Shown: one piece after another, positions 6,968 to 14,832 of the stretch | Layout of the letters: each line of letters starts with the position of its first letter | Position numbering within the stretch: position 1 is the first letter of the stretch | NCBI GenBank assembly: GCA_022736595.1 | Contig: DZDC01000053.1 | Coordinates: forward strand, 1 to 15,021 | From: Draconibacterium orientale | GTDB lineage: Bacteria; Bacteroidota; Bacteroidia; Bacteroidales; UBA1556 | DNA: 15,021 bases | Direction of reading: 5' to 3' | The notes under the pieces: model-generated | Seen by the model: the letters and a program-made list of their open reading frames with translations, nothing else | The model's database searches: none | Told to the model about the DNA's origin: nothing | Translations under genes and position numbers: made by a program

Positions 6968-7462
6968 TTAGATGCGTTCGTAAATCTGATACGAGAAACT
7001 AAAGCTATTTTCACTTTCTGGTGCCATATCGGTGTTCTCTACCAATTTCCAAACCTTTAAATCGATCTCAGGAAAGAAAGTATCTGCTTCAAAATTGCGA
7101 TGAACTTTTGTTATATACAGCTTTTGAGCCAAGGGCATAAATTGCTTGTAAATACTGCCCCCTCCCATCACAAAATTCTCTTGATTTGAATCCATCATTT
7201 CAATAGACTGAGTAATGCTATATGCCATTTCGCAACCAGCAATTTGTTCACCTTGAACATCAGTTAGAACTATATTTCTGCGATTGGGCAATGGACGAAA
7301 AGGCAAGGAGTAAAAGGTATTTTTACCCATCACCACCGGATGGCCAGAGGTAATCTTCTTAAAACGCTTTAGGTCATCTGAAATATGCCAGAGCAACTGA
7401 TTGTCTTTGCCAATGGCATAATTAGAAGCTATGGCAACAATGATTGAAATGGGTTTTGTCAT
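6968..7462 (-). CDS. folA: Dihydrofolate reductase
   Basis: Reduces dihydrofolate to tetrahydrofolate with NADPH, restoring the cofactor oxidised by ThyA. It has 164 residues, normal for a bacterial DHFR. Motifs present are SIIVAIASNYAIGKDNQLLW, the active-site acid Asp-30 in WHISDDLKRFK (equivalent to E. coli Asp-27), VVMGKNTF with the NADPH-binding turn, LPNRRNIVLT, FVMGGGSIYKQ, and TKVHRNFEADTFFP. The ATG start is 30 bases after the thyA stop. The thyA-folA order is a classic functional pair, and here it closes the long operon that begins at the DUF493 gene. Confidence 0.97.
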   Translation of the reverse strand: MTKPISIIVAIASNYAIGKDNQLLWHISDDLKRFKKITSGHPVVMGKNTFYSLPFRPLPNRRNIVLTDVQGEQIAGCEMAYSITQSIEMMDSNQENFVMGGGSIYKQFMPLAQKLYITKVHRNFEADTFFPEIDLKVWKLVENTDMAPESENSFSFSYQIYERI

Positions 7463-7492
7463 GGGAACTTATTTATAAAATTAGGCTTGGGA

Positions 7493-8287
7493 TTAAATTG
7501 AGATTTCTCCTTTGATACTTGGATGAGCTTCATAACCAATTAATTGAAAATCGTCATAAGTAAAATCAAAGATATTATTGATTTCAGGATTCATTTTCAT
7601 TTGTGGCAATGGCAAGGTATTTCGAGTCAATTGAAGTTTCACCTGATCGATGTGGTTGAGATAAATATGAGCATCGCCAAGCGTATGTACAAAAGTGCCT
7701 AGTTTTAAGCCCGTGACTTGCGCCACCATTTGCAACAACAACGCATAGGAAGCTATGTTAAAAGGTACACCCAGAAATATATCGGCACTACGTTGATACA
7801 ATTGGCAACTCAGTTTTCCTTCGGCCACATAAAACTGAAATAGAATATGACAAGGAGGCAAATTCATTTGATCTATGGCACCCACATTCCAAGCACTTAC
7901 AATATGTCGGCGCGAATCGGGCTTGTCTTGAATGCTACGAATGACCTCAGAAATTTGATCGACATGCTCACCTTTATAATCGGGCCAGGAGCGCCACTGA
8001 TATCCATAAATGGGACCCAATTCTCCCTGCTCATCTGCCCATTCGTTCCAAATTCTCACGCCATTTTCTTGAAGGTATTTTACATTGGTGCTGCCCTTTA
8101 AAAACCACAAAAGCTCGTGAATGATACTTTTTAAATGGAGCTTTTTAGTGGTCAATACAGGGAAACCCTCGCTTAAATCGAATCGCATTTGATAACCAAA
8201 AACACTTATGGTACCGGTGCCTGTTCGGTCCTCTTTTTTCACGCCATGAGTTAGCACGTGGTCTAAAAGATCAAGGTATTGCTTCAT
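7493..8287 (-). CDS. thyA: Thymidylate synthase (ThyA type)
   Basis: Converts dUMP and 5,10-methylene-THF to dTMP and dihydrofolate. At 264 residues it has the same length as the E. coli enzyme, so residue numbering transfers directly: Arg-21 in EDRTGTGT, Arg-126/Arg-127 in DSRRHIVSAWN, catalytic Cys-146 in LPPCHILFQF, Asp-169 in RSADIFLGVPFN, Asn-177, and His-207/Tyr-209 in DAHIYLNH. A small departure is CHI in place of the usual CHT or CHA after the nucleophile. ATG start. It is flanked by ORF107 upstream and folA downstream on the same strand, with short gaps, so all are probably cotranscribed. Confidence 0.98.
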   Translation of the reverse strand: MKQYLDLLDHVLTHGVKKEDRTGTGTISVFGYQMRFDLSEGFPVLTTKKLHLKSIIHELLWFLKGSTNVKYLQENGVRIWNEWADEQGELGPIYGYQWRSWPDYKGEHVDQISEVIRSIQDKPDSRRHIVSAWNVGAIDQMNLPPCHILFQFYVAEGKLSCQLYQRSADIFLGVPFNIASYALLLQMVAQVTGLKLGTFVHTLGDAHIYLNHIDQVKLQLTRNTLPLPQMKMNPEINNIFDFTYDDFQLIGYEAHPSIKGEISI

Positions 8288-8313
8288 ATTTTAAATTGTT
8301 CTAAATTAATACG

Positions 8314-8637
8314 TTACACCATATTTCTATGGATGGTTTCCACCAACCTATTCTTAAGCAAATCAGCATAAATATCGATTGCAATATTGCGATTTTGAAA
8401 GATAATTAGGCATACAGCCTTAGATAATTTTACAGAATTTTTCAACTGTTGGTTGAATTGTTTTTTATAAATCTGAGGCATCAATTCTTCCATCAATTCA
8501 AGCTGGGCCGCTATTTCGTACTTCTTAAAAGAGTCCCTTTCACGTATTTTTTCAGCTTCTAACTCAAGAATAATCTCTTGACCTAGACGAATAAAGGCAT
8601 TAAGTTCTTCCTTGTTATGAAATTGAAATTGCAACAT
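8314..8637 (-). CDS. Uncharacterised 107-residue protein between argS and thyA
   Basis: I do not recognise this protein. Its ATG directly abuts the argS stop (TAA then ATG, no intervening base), and thyA follows after 26 bases, so it is embedded in the operon and is probably translated by coupling to argS. The sequence is mostly helix-forming: residues about 8-55 are rich in Glu, Leu and Lys (EELNAFIRLGQEIILELEAE) and coiled-coil-like, followed by a basic part (KKQFNQQLKNSVKLSK), a short hydrophobic strand (AVCLIIF) and another helix. There is no signal peptide, metal motif or nucleotide-binding motif. A helical adaptor or small regulator is possible, but no function can be assigned. Confidence 0.7.
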   Translation of the reverse strand: MLQFQFHNKEELNAFIRLGQEIILELEAEKIRERDSFKKYEIAAQLELMEELMPQIYKKQFNQQLKNSVKLSKAVCLIIFQNRNIAIDIYADLLKNRLVETIHRNMV

Positions 8638-10425
8638 TTACATCTGATTTGGAGCTTGAATGCCAAGCATTTTTAAAGCATTACGAATAATGGCCGCTGT
8701 GGAGCGGGAAAGATCGAGTCGGAATGAGGCCAATGCTTTGTTTTCTTCTTTAAGTATGGGATTGTCGTGATAAAACTGATTGTATTCTTTGGCCAAATCG
8801 TAAACATAAGAAGCCATCAAAGCAGGGCTAAAACCTAAAGCAGCTTGGTGCACCACCTCTGGAAAATTGCCAATCATTTTAATCAAGTTGCGCTCTTTAT
8901 CGTTGATAATCAGTTCAGATTGCCATGGCTCAAAAGTATGATCAGTAGATTTGCGAAGTACAGATTGAATGCGAGCGTGGGTGTATTGCACAAAGGGGCC
9001 AGTATTTCCATTGAAATCGATACTTTCAGCTGGGTTGAACAGCATCTTCTTCTTGGGGTCAACTTTCAGCAAGAAGAATTTTAGTGCTCCCATCCCAATT
9101 TTGTAAAAAAGTTGTTGCGCTTCCTCAACACTTAAACCTTCCATTTTACCACTTTGGCGGGTAATTTCCTCAGCGCTAGCTATCACTTCATCCATCAAAT
9201 CATCGGCATCAACTACGGTGCCTTCCCTCGACTTCATTTTGCCATGAGGCAGTTCCACCATTCCATAGCTGATGTGATAGATGTCCTTTGCCCATGTATA
9301 TCCCATTTTTTGAAGAACTATTTTAAGTACATCAAAATGATAATTTTGTTCATTTCCAACCACATACAACATACTTGAAGGCTGGTAATCATCCATTCGT
9401 AGTTTTGCTGTGCCTATATCTTGGGTCATATACACCGAAGTGCCATCTGCCCTTAAAAGTAATTTTTGATCCAGACCTTCATCGGTCAAATCGGCCCATA
9501 CCGAACCATCTTCTTTAACAAACAACACTTGATTTTTCAAAGCTTCTTGCACCGTAGATTTGCCCAAAAGATAGGTTTCTGATTCGTAATAAATCTTATC
9601 AAAGTCCACACCCATTTTTTGGTAAGTAGCATCAAAACCTTCATAAACCCATGAATTCATTTTCTTCCAGAGTCCAACCACTTGCTCATTTCCAGCTTCC
9701 CATTGGCGGAGCATTTCTTGGGCTTCGAGTATGGCAGGGGCTTGTTTTGCAGCCTCTTCCTCCTCCACTCCTTGAGCCACAAGCTCTGCAATTTGAGATT
9801 TGTAAAGTCGGTCAAACTCTACATAATATTTTCCTACCAAATGGTCGCCTTTTAGGTTGGTACTTTGGGGTGTGGCGCCTTGGCTAAACTTTTCCCAAGC
9901 CAACATCGATTTGCAAATATGGATTCCCCTATCGTTGACCAAGTTTACCTTTACAACATTATTTCCATCTGCTTTGAGAATTTCGGCAATGGAATATCCC
10001 AACAAATTATTGCGTACATGACCCAAATGCAAAGGTTTATTTGTATTGGGCGAGCTATACTCAATCAAAATCGGCGACTTATTTGGGTCAGATTCTTTGA
10101 TTCCAAAGTTGGGATCTTGGGTCATGGTTTTAGCCAACTCAAGCCAGTAAGTATCAGCAATAGTGAGATTTAGAAAACCTTTAATTACATTATAGTTACT
10201 AACAAAATCGAGAATTTGTACCAAGCCAGTTCCTATTTCGTGAGCCAGAGCTTCAGGAGCCTTGGCTGCTGCTTTAACCAAAGGAAAGACATTGATAGTG
10301 TAATCTCCTTCTATTTCCTTACGCGTTTGCTGCACCACCACCATATCAGTGTTGAAATCGGCAGTAAATTTTTGCTTAAATATTTCAATAAAAGCCTCTT
10401 TTATAGCGAGTTCTAAATTTATCAT
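8638..10425 (-). CDS. argS: Arginyl-tRNA synthetase
   Basis: Class I aminoacyl-tRNA synthetase charging tRNA-Arg. It has 595 residues. The N-terminal tRNA D-loop-recognition domain (about 1-110) is followed by the catalytic Rossmann fold with SSPNTNKPLHLGH (HIGH motif as HLGH, 133-136), and the KMSKS loop appears as GKMKSREGT (395-403), the form usual for ArgRS. ADGTSVYMTQDIGTA, VGNEQNYHF and the C-terminal all-helical DALR-type anticodon-binding domain follow. An insertion of roughly 50 residues with an acidic EEEEAAKQAP stretch (about 180-235) is common in Bacteroidota ArgRS. ATG start, two bases after the ybaB stop; the stop codon abuts the next gene's ATG. Confidence 0.98.
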   Translation of the reverse strand: MINLELAIKEAFIEIFKQKFTADFNTDMVVVQQTRKEIEGDYTINVFPLVKAAAKAPEALAHEIGTGLVQILDFVSNYNVIKGFLNLTIADTYWLELAKTMTQDPNFGIKESDPNKSPILIEYSSPNTNKPLHLGHVRNNLLGYSIAEILKADGNNVVKVNLVNDRGIHICKSMLAWEKFSQGATPQSTNLKGDHLVGKYYVEFDRLYKSQIAELVAQGVEEEEAAKQAPAILEAQEMLRQWEAGNEQVVGLWKKMNSWVYEGFDATYQKMGVDFDKIYYESETYLLGKSTVQEALKNQVLFVKEDGSVWADLTDEGLDQKLLLRADGTSVYMTQDIGTAKLRMDDYQPSSMLYVVGNEQNYHFDVLKIVLQKMGYTWAKDIYHISYGMVELPHGKMKSREGTVVDADDLMDEVIASAEEITRQSGKMEGLSVEEAQQLFYKIGMGALKFFLLKVDPKKKMLFNPAESIDFNGNTGPFVQYTHARIQSVLRKSTDHTFEPWQSELIINDKERNLIKMIGNFPEVVHQAALGFSPALMASYVYDLAKEYNQFYHDNPILKEENKALASFRLDLSRSTAAIIRNALKMLGIQAPNQM

Positions 10426-10427
10426 GC

Positions 10428-10733
10428 TTAAAATTTTAATCCTGGAATATTGGGCATTACCCCCTTAGCAACCTCTTTCATTTCTTCATTATAAATGGCA
10501 TCTGCTTTTTGAATGGCTCTATTTACGGCCACCAACAATAAATCCTCAATGGCTTCCTTATCTCCTTGATCAAAAAGTTCTTGACTGATTAATACTTGTT
10601 TAATCATTTTGTTGCCATTGGCCACCACTTTTACACTGCCTTGGTCGGCTTGGCCATCCACCAATATTTGGTCGAGGCGTTGTTGGCTATCTTGCTGAGC
10701 CAACTTCATTTTGCTGATTAAGTCACCAAACAT
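10428..10733 (-). CDS. ybaB: YbaB/EbfC family nucleoid-associated protein
   Basis: A 101-residue DNA-binding protein of the YbaB/EbfC family, which forms tweezer-like dimers that bind nucleoid DNA. Recognisable features are the N-terminal helix MFGDLISKMKLAQQDSQQRLDQ, the central strands GSVKVVANGNKMIKQVLIS, DKEAIEDLLLVAVNRAIQKAD and the C-terminal MPNIPGLKF, close to the family's usual GMPGLPGF ending. Length is standard. In many bacteria ybaB follows dnaX and precedes recR; here it lies between a DUF493 gene and argS, a different context. ATG start, 13 bases after the DUF493 stop, and only two bases separate its stop from argS. Confidence 0.93.
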   Translation of the reverse strand: MFGDLISKMKLAQQDSQQRLDQILVDGQADQGSVKVVANGNKMIKQVLISQELFDQGDKEAIEDLLLVAVNRAIQKADAIYNEEMKEVAKGVMPNIPGLKF

Positions 10734-10746
10734 AAATATCTAATTT

Positions 10747-11022
10747 TTAGAGTGCTACAATTTTTTCAATTTTCTCGGCTTGTTTGTAAATGGCGATAAT
10801 TTGATCGGGATTGTCCATCATTTGTATCGCTGAAAAGCTTATAAACTTTGAATTTTTTGATTCACGATGAGAAATTACAGCCGATTCATCAAAAAGTACA
10901 CGAAGCTGTTGCAAACTCTCAGGATTGAAAGGCACCACAAACTTAAACATATATTTGCTTGGCCAACTGAACTCTCTAACCAGAATTTCAAGCAGTTGCG
11001 CATAATCAGGGGCTGTGTTCAT
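10747..11022 (-). CDS. DUF493 (YbeD-like) family protein
   Basis: A 91-residue protein when started at ATG 11022 (MNTAPDYAQLLEIL). The longer reading begins at a TTG seven codons upstream and overlaps a weak promoter-like GAAATTTG, so the ATG is preferred. The pattern of FSWPSKYMFKFVVPFN, then a helix (ESLQQLRVLF), a strand with SHRESKNSKFISFSAIQMM and a final helix (DQIIAIYKQAEKI) fits the small ACT-like alpha/beta fold of DUF493/YbeD, whose biochemical role is not established. It is probably the first gene of the operon running through ybaB, argS, ORF107, thyA and folA. It is cytoplasmic, with no catalytic motif visible. Confidence 0.85.
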   Translation of the reverse strand: MNTAPDYAQLLEILVREFSWPSKYMFKFVVPFNPESLQQLRVLFDESAVISHRESKNSKFISFSAIQMMDNPDQIIAIYKQAEKIEKIVAL

Positions 11023-11094
11023 CGATAAAAAATTGAAAGGCAAATTTCGTAAAAAAATCGAGGTAAAATTCAGAGAAGTAGAATAAGAATGCTA

Positions 11095-11402
11095 TCAATC
11101 CAATTTAGCAAGTTCAAATGCTTCAATTCGAAAATTATCAATTCTCATTTGACAATGGTTGGGATTCCAAATATAAACCTTCATTAAGTCGCCTTTATAC
11201 CTAATTTCTGGAGTAAGATACTCAAAACTATTCGATTGCCATGGGTTATATTCCAGTGAAATATTTTTTGAAAAGGTTAATAATATCCAAAAACACCCCA
11301 TGAAATTTCTTTGGGTTCAACATACGTAAACCTGAAAATCACCAATAAAATCATGGATAGCATCAGCACATAACCCGACTTAAAAGAAAAGGTTGAATTC
11401 AT
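11095..11402 (-). pseudogene. Internally deleted remnant of a large membrane-protein gene
   Basis: Two pieces in different frames seem to belong to one lost gene. The first starts at ATG 11402 and runs 41 codons to a TAA at 11277-11279; it has a basic start, one hydrophobic segment (YVLMLSMILLVIF) and ends EPKEISWGVFGYY. I recall this as the start of a Bacteroidota multi-pass protein family in which it continues into LYLPA. The second frame (11095 to about 11275) reads FSKNISLEYNPWQ, then YLTPEIRYKGDLMKVYIWNP and ends IDNFRIEAFE, resembling the usual C-terminal beta-strand domain of such proteins. The middle, probably several hundred codons, is missing, with a junction near 11265-11285. It starts 13 bases after the FAD-oxidoreductase stop and was probably cotranscribed. 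Homology is from memory and untested. Confidence 0.6.
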
Positions 11403-11415
11403 GTCAAATATTTTT

Positions 11416-14370
11416 CTATTTCAAAACAGCGTCCCACAAAACCTCCACAGGGTGAAGAGCTTGACGTTGGGCTCCATCTTTTATCTGATGGCGACAACTG
11501 GTTCCCAAAGCTACAATTTGCTCCTCTGTTTCCATTTTTCGCACTGCTGGAAAAAGCACCAACTCCCCTACTTTCATCGAAAGCTCGTAATGCTCTTTTT
11601 CATAACCAAAACTTCCTGCCATACCGCAACAGCCTGATGGAATCTCACTTACCTCATAATTCATTGGGAAGGATAATATCTGAAGGCTTTCTTTGGTTCC
11701 CACCAATGATTTTTGTTGACAATGGCCATGTAGCTTCATTACCAATGGTTTATCAGTAAACTGTTCTTGTGTGATTTTGCCAGAATTAATTTCATTGGCC
11801 AAAAATTCATCAATTAAAAGGGCATTTTTTGACAGATTTTTAGCTTGATTGCGTAAAGATTCGCCCACAATCTCGGGATACTCATCTCTAAAAGTAAGTA
11901 TGGCGCTAGGTTCAATACCAATCAATGGTGTTTTATCGGTGATGATTGACGAAAGATGCTGCACGTTAGCTTCCGCAATTTTCTTTGCATTGCGCAACAA
12001 ACCCTTTGAAAAATATGTTCTTCCACTTACATCATGTTTGGGAATAACAACCTCATAACCAAGGTGATGAAGCAATTGAATGGCTTTAATACCAATTTGA
12101 ACATCATTAAAATTGGTAAACTCATCTGCAAATAAATAAACTTTTCCGTTAGGGGTTTCACCCGAGTATCTATTTGCGGAAGCCCAAGCCTTGAGCGTAG
12201 TTTTATACAGGGTAGGGATGCTTCTTTTGGGGGCAAATCCAATAGTTTTTTTCAAAAGACTTGAACTCCAAGGGGCTTTCACCAAAGCGTTAAACACGCC
12301 TGGAATAATCATTCCTAAACTATTGAATTTATGTATATTAGCAATCAACCACGAGCGCAAAGGAATGCCATGAAGATCGTACCAATTTTGAAGAAACTCG
12401 GCTTTAAACTTGGTCATATCCACATTGCTCGGACATTCCGATTTGCAAGCTTTACACGACAAGCAAAGGTCGAGCGAATCGTAAATCTCCTGATGATCAA
12501 ATGGATTGGCCGTAGTGGAGTTGGTAATATATTCCCGCAAGGTATTGGCCCTGGAACGGGTGGTATTTTGCTCATCGCGTGTAGCCATATAACTGGGACA
12601 CATGGTGCCACCGAGCAACTCCGACTTTCGACAATCGCCTGATCCATTGCATTTTTCAACAGCTCGTAAATAGCCTTGAGTTTCGCTATAATCAAATATG
12701 GTTTTGATCTCTTTGGTTGCTTTGCCAGGCTCATATCTTAAAAACTCATTCATTTTAGGAGTCTCGGTAATTTTGCCAGGATTAAAAATATGTTTAGGAT
12801 CCCATACCTCTTTTATTCTCTTAATAATCTGATAATTATGTTCTCCAACCATGAGCGGAATAAACTCACCTCTAAGACGTCCATCACCATGCTCTCCCGA
12901 AAGACTGCCTTTATATTTTTTCACCAATTTAGCAGATTCAAGTGCGATGGTGTGAAACAATTCAACATCTTTAGTTTCTTTGAGATTTAAGATGGGTCGC
13001 AAATGAAGTTCGCCAGTAGCAATATGAGCATAATACACGCAGCTTAAATCATATTTTTGAAGAAGAAGATTAAACTCAGCAATGTACTCTGGCAATTTTT
13101 CAGGAGCTACCGCAGTATCCTCAATCACAGGAACAGGTTTAGCATCACCAGGCATATTGGAAAGGAGACCTAAACCCGCTTTTCGCAATTCCCAAACGCG
13201 CTTCATATCAGCACCTTTAACCATGGGAAAATGGTAGCCCAAGGCCGCATTGCGCATTTCCAATTCCATGGCCTTGGCCTTATTTTCTACCGTTTCCATG
13301 GAATCTTCGGCAAACTCTACGATCAAAATTGCTCCAGGATCACCTTCCACAAAAAATCGGTTGCGCTCTTGGTTCCGGTTTTCTTTGGTCAAATCCATGA
13401 TGGCTTTATCCATCAATTCCACTGAGAATGGCTGATGCCTAAGAGCAATTAGATTGGCTTTCAGAGATTCTTCCACTGAATTTAAATGTACACAAATCAA
13501 AGCCTTTTCGCGCGGGGGCAAATCCACTAAGTTTAATGTGATAGCCGTTGAGAATGCTAAAGTACCTTCAGAGCCCGCCAAAAGTTTAGAGAAATTGAAA
13601 CTTGAATGTTTACCACCAAAGAAAGTTTCGTCCAAAAGCAAGTCGATGGCATAACCCGTATTTCGTCGTTCAAGGCTTAAATCAGGAAATTCTTGTCGAA
13701 TTAGTTTTTGATTTTCAGCATATTGAAGTATATTTTGGATATCAGAATACAATTTACCTTCCAAGGTTTGTAATTGACATTTTTGATGAAATTGTTCTTC
13801 AGAGATATCTTCAAATACCACCTCACTCCCATCGCTTAGAAAAGCATCCACCTTCAAAGTATGGGTTCTTGTGCTTCCATAAATCAAAGAATGTGCTCCA
13901 CAGGAATTGTTTCCTAACATACCTCCAATCATGCATCGGCTCGAGGTGGATGTTTCAGGGCCAAAAAAGAGCCCATGGGGTTTGAGATATAGATTCAGCT
14001 CATCTAAAACTACCCCAGGTTCTACCCTAACCCATTTTTCAGAAACATTAAGTTCAAGAATCTGAGTCATGTACTTCGAGATGTCCACAATAATCCCATT
14101 TCCAACCACTTGTCCTGCCAAACTGGTTCCAGCTGCTCTTGGAATTAAAGGAACATGATGCTCATGGGCAAAATGAATCAAGGTTAAAATATCCTTCTTA
14201 CCTTTAGGTCGAACCACTGCCAAGGGTATTTCTCGGTAGGCTGAGGCGTCCGTTGCATATATTTTTAGAAAATGATCTTTTGTAAACAAGTCGCCTTGAA
14301 GGTTTTTGCCTAGCTCTACAAATGATTCTGAAGAAATTGAATAAGAAGATTGGGACATCATAAAAACCAT
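11416..14370 (-). CDS. FAD- and Fe-S-binding oxidoreductase (D-lactate / D-2-hydroxyglutarate dehydrogenase type)
   Basis: A 984-residue fusion that combines a GlcD-like and a GlcF-like half, as in YdiJ-type dehydrogenases. The order is a PCMH-type FAD domain with PRAAGTSLAGQ (78-87) and MIGGMLGNNSCGAHS (147-161); an FAD-oxidase C-terminal domain with HIATGELHLRP (449-459) and SGEHGDGRLRGEF (491-503); an Fe-S region with CNGSGDCRK (574-582) and CP at 591-592, then CLSCKACKSECP (636-647); and a CCG domain with HGHCQQKS (881-888) and GCCGMAGSFGYE (913-924). It would oxidise a D-2-hydroxyacid and pass electrons to the respiratory chain. ATGs occur at 14370, 14361 and 14358; a -7 element only 14 bases upstream of the first favours one of the later two. 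Confidence 0.93.
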   Translation of the reverse strand: MVFMMSQSSYSISSESFVELGKNLQGDLFTKDHFLKIYATDASAYREIPLAVVRPKGKKDILTLIHFAHEHHVPLIPRAAGTSLAGQVVGNGIIVDISKYMTQILELNVSEKWVRVEPGVVLDELNLYLKPHGLFFGPETSTSSRCMIGGMLGNNSCGAHSLIYGSTRTHTLKVDAFLSDGSEVVFEDISEEQFHQKCQLQTLEGKLYSDIQNILQYAENQKLIRQEFPDLSLERRNTGYAIDLLLDETFFGGKHSSFNFSKLLAGSEGTLAFSTAITLNLVDLPPREKALICVHLNSVEESLKANLIALRHQPFSVELMDKAIMDLTKENRNQERNRFFVEGDPGAILIVEFAEDSMETVENKAKAMELEMRNAALGYHFPMVKGADMKRVWELRKAGLGLLSNMPGDAKPVPVIEDTAVAPEKLPEYIAEFNLLLQKYDLSCVYYAHIATGELHLRPILNLKETKDVELFHTIALESAKLVKKYKGSLSGEHGDGRLRGEFIPLMVGEHNYQIIKRIKEVWDPKHIFNPGKITETPKMNEFLRYEPGKATKEIKTIFDYSETQGYLRAVEKCNGSGDCRKSELLGGTMCPSYMATRDEQNTTRSRANTLREYITNSTTANPFDHQEIYDSLDLCLSCKACKSECPSNVDMTKFKAEFLQNWYDLHGIPLRSWLIANIHKFNSLGMIIPGVFNALVKAPWSSSLLKKTIGFAPKRSIPTLYKTTLKAWASANRYSGETPNGKVYLFADEFTNFNDVQIGIKAIQLLHHLGYEVVIPKHDVSGRTYFSKGLLRNAKKIAEANVQHLSSIITDKTPLIGIEPSAILTFRDEYPEIVGESLRNQAKNLSKNALLIDEFLANEINSGKITQEQFTDKPLVMKLHGHCQQKSLVGTKESLQILSFPMNYEVSEIPSGCCGMAGSFGYEKEHYELSMKVGELVLFPAVRKMETEEQIVALGTSCRHQIKDGAQRQALHPVEVLWDAVLK

Positions 14371-14383
14371 GTTGTTTGAACCA

Positions 14384-14391
14384 CAAAAGTA
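14384..14391 (-). promoter_or_regulatory. Candidate promoter -7 element for the FAD/Fe-S oxidoreductase
   Basis: On the minus strand this reads TACTTTTG, an exact TAnnTTTG match identical to the sucD element. Initiation would fall near 14378, very close to the first ATG. No TTG is seen at -33; that region is already in the transposase remnant, so the original upstream half may have been changed by the insertion. Confidence 0.4.
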
Positions 14392-14402
14392 ATAATTAAG
14401 GC

Positions 14403-14735
14403 ATTGTATTCGTATCCCTTCAGTTCATGAGTGATTTGTTTATTAATTTACTCAAATCCAATAATATAGAAATATCAATGAATGGGAAAGGAAAGACGTT
14501 GGATAATATTTTAATTGAACGATTATGAAGCTCGGTGAATTACGAGAACATTTATTTGAACGTTTACGACAATGGAGTAGATTTGTACAAGGGATTGAAA
14601 CAATACGAGTTTTACAATACGGTTCGTCAACATCAATCTTTGAGCAATGAAACACCAGCAAAAGTGTACAAGAGAGTTGTACTGAGATTGAGGAGTACTA
14701 TACTTGCCGTAGAGGATGTGTGCATTGTTAGCTAA
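14403..14735 (+). pseudogene. Remnant of an IS3-family transposase (OrfB 3' end)
   Basis: One plus-strand frame shows the C-terminal part of an IS3-family integrase-core transposase. SDLFINLLKSNNIEISMNGK is followed by TLDNILIERL, which includes the last catalytic glutamate of the DDE triad (codon 14517-14519). Then comes TGA at 14526-14528 where the family has the Trp of ERLWRSV, and the frame continues SVNYENIYLNVYDNG, LYKGLKQYEFYNTVRQHQSL and NETPAKVYK. About 110 of some 280 OrfB codons remain; the first two catalytic aspartates and OrfA are absent. A residue also seems lost in QYEFYN (usually YFEFYN). The frame closes at a TAA at 14733. The element is therefore inactive and old. Lying 14 bases from the oxidoreductase -7 element, it marks a past insertion or rearrangement. 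Confidence 0.85.
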
Positions 14736-14832
14736 CAAAGGTATCGCCAATCTTACTACTTACTCTCTCATTTTCGATAAAATAGTGCTTAGTGTAGTTT
14801 TGACAAGTTTTCATGTTTAATAGTAGATTTAG
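14736..14832. other. Spacer between transposase remnant and Rpn-type gene
   Basis: No ORF is supported. It probably contains the rest of the insertion sequence's right end. TAGTTTTGACAAGTTTTCA at 14796-14814 vaguely resembles IS3-family terminal inverted repeats, but without the left end this cannot be tested. Confidence 0.25.

Noticed and set aside
12331..12734. Overlapping ORFs of about 100 codons on both strands inside the FAD/Fe-S oxidoreductase
   Set aside because: The 984-residue frame is continuous with Fe-S cysteine motifs here, so these are shadows.
14452..14750. Two minus-strand ORFs over the region right of the oxidoreductase
   Set aside because: The plus strand carries clear IS3 transposase homology through the same bases; the minus-strand products have no family features.
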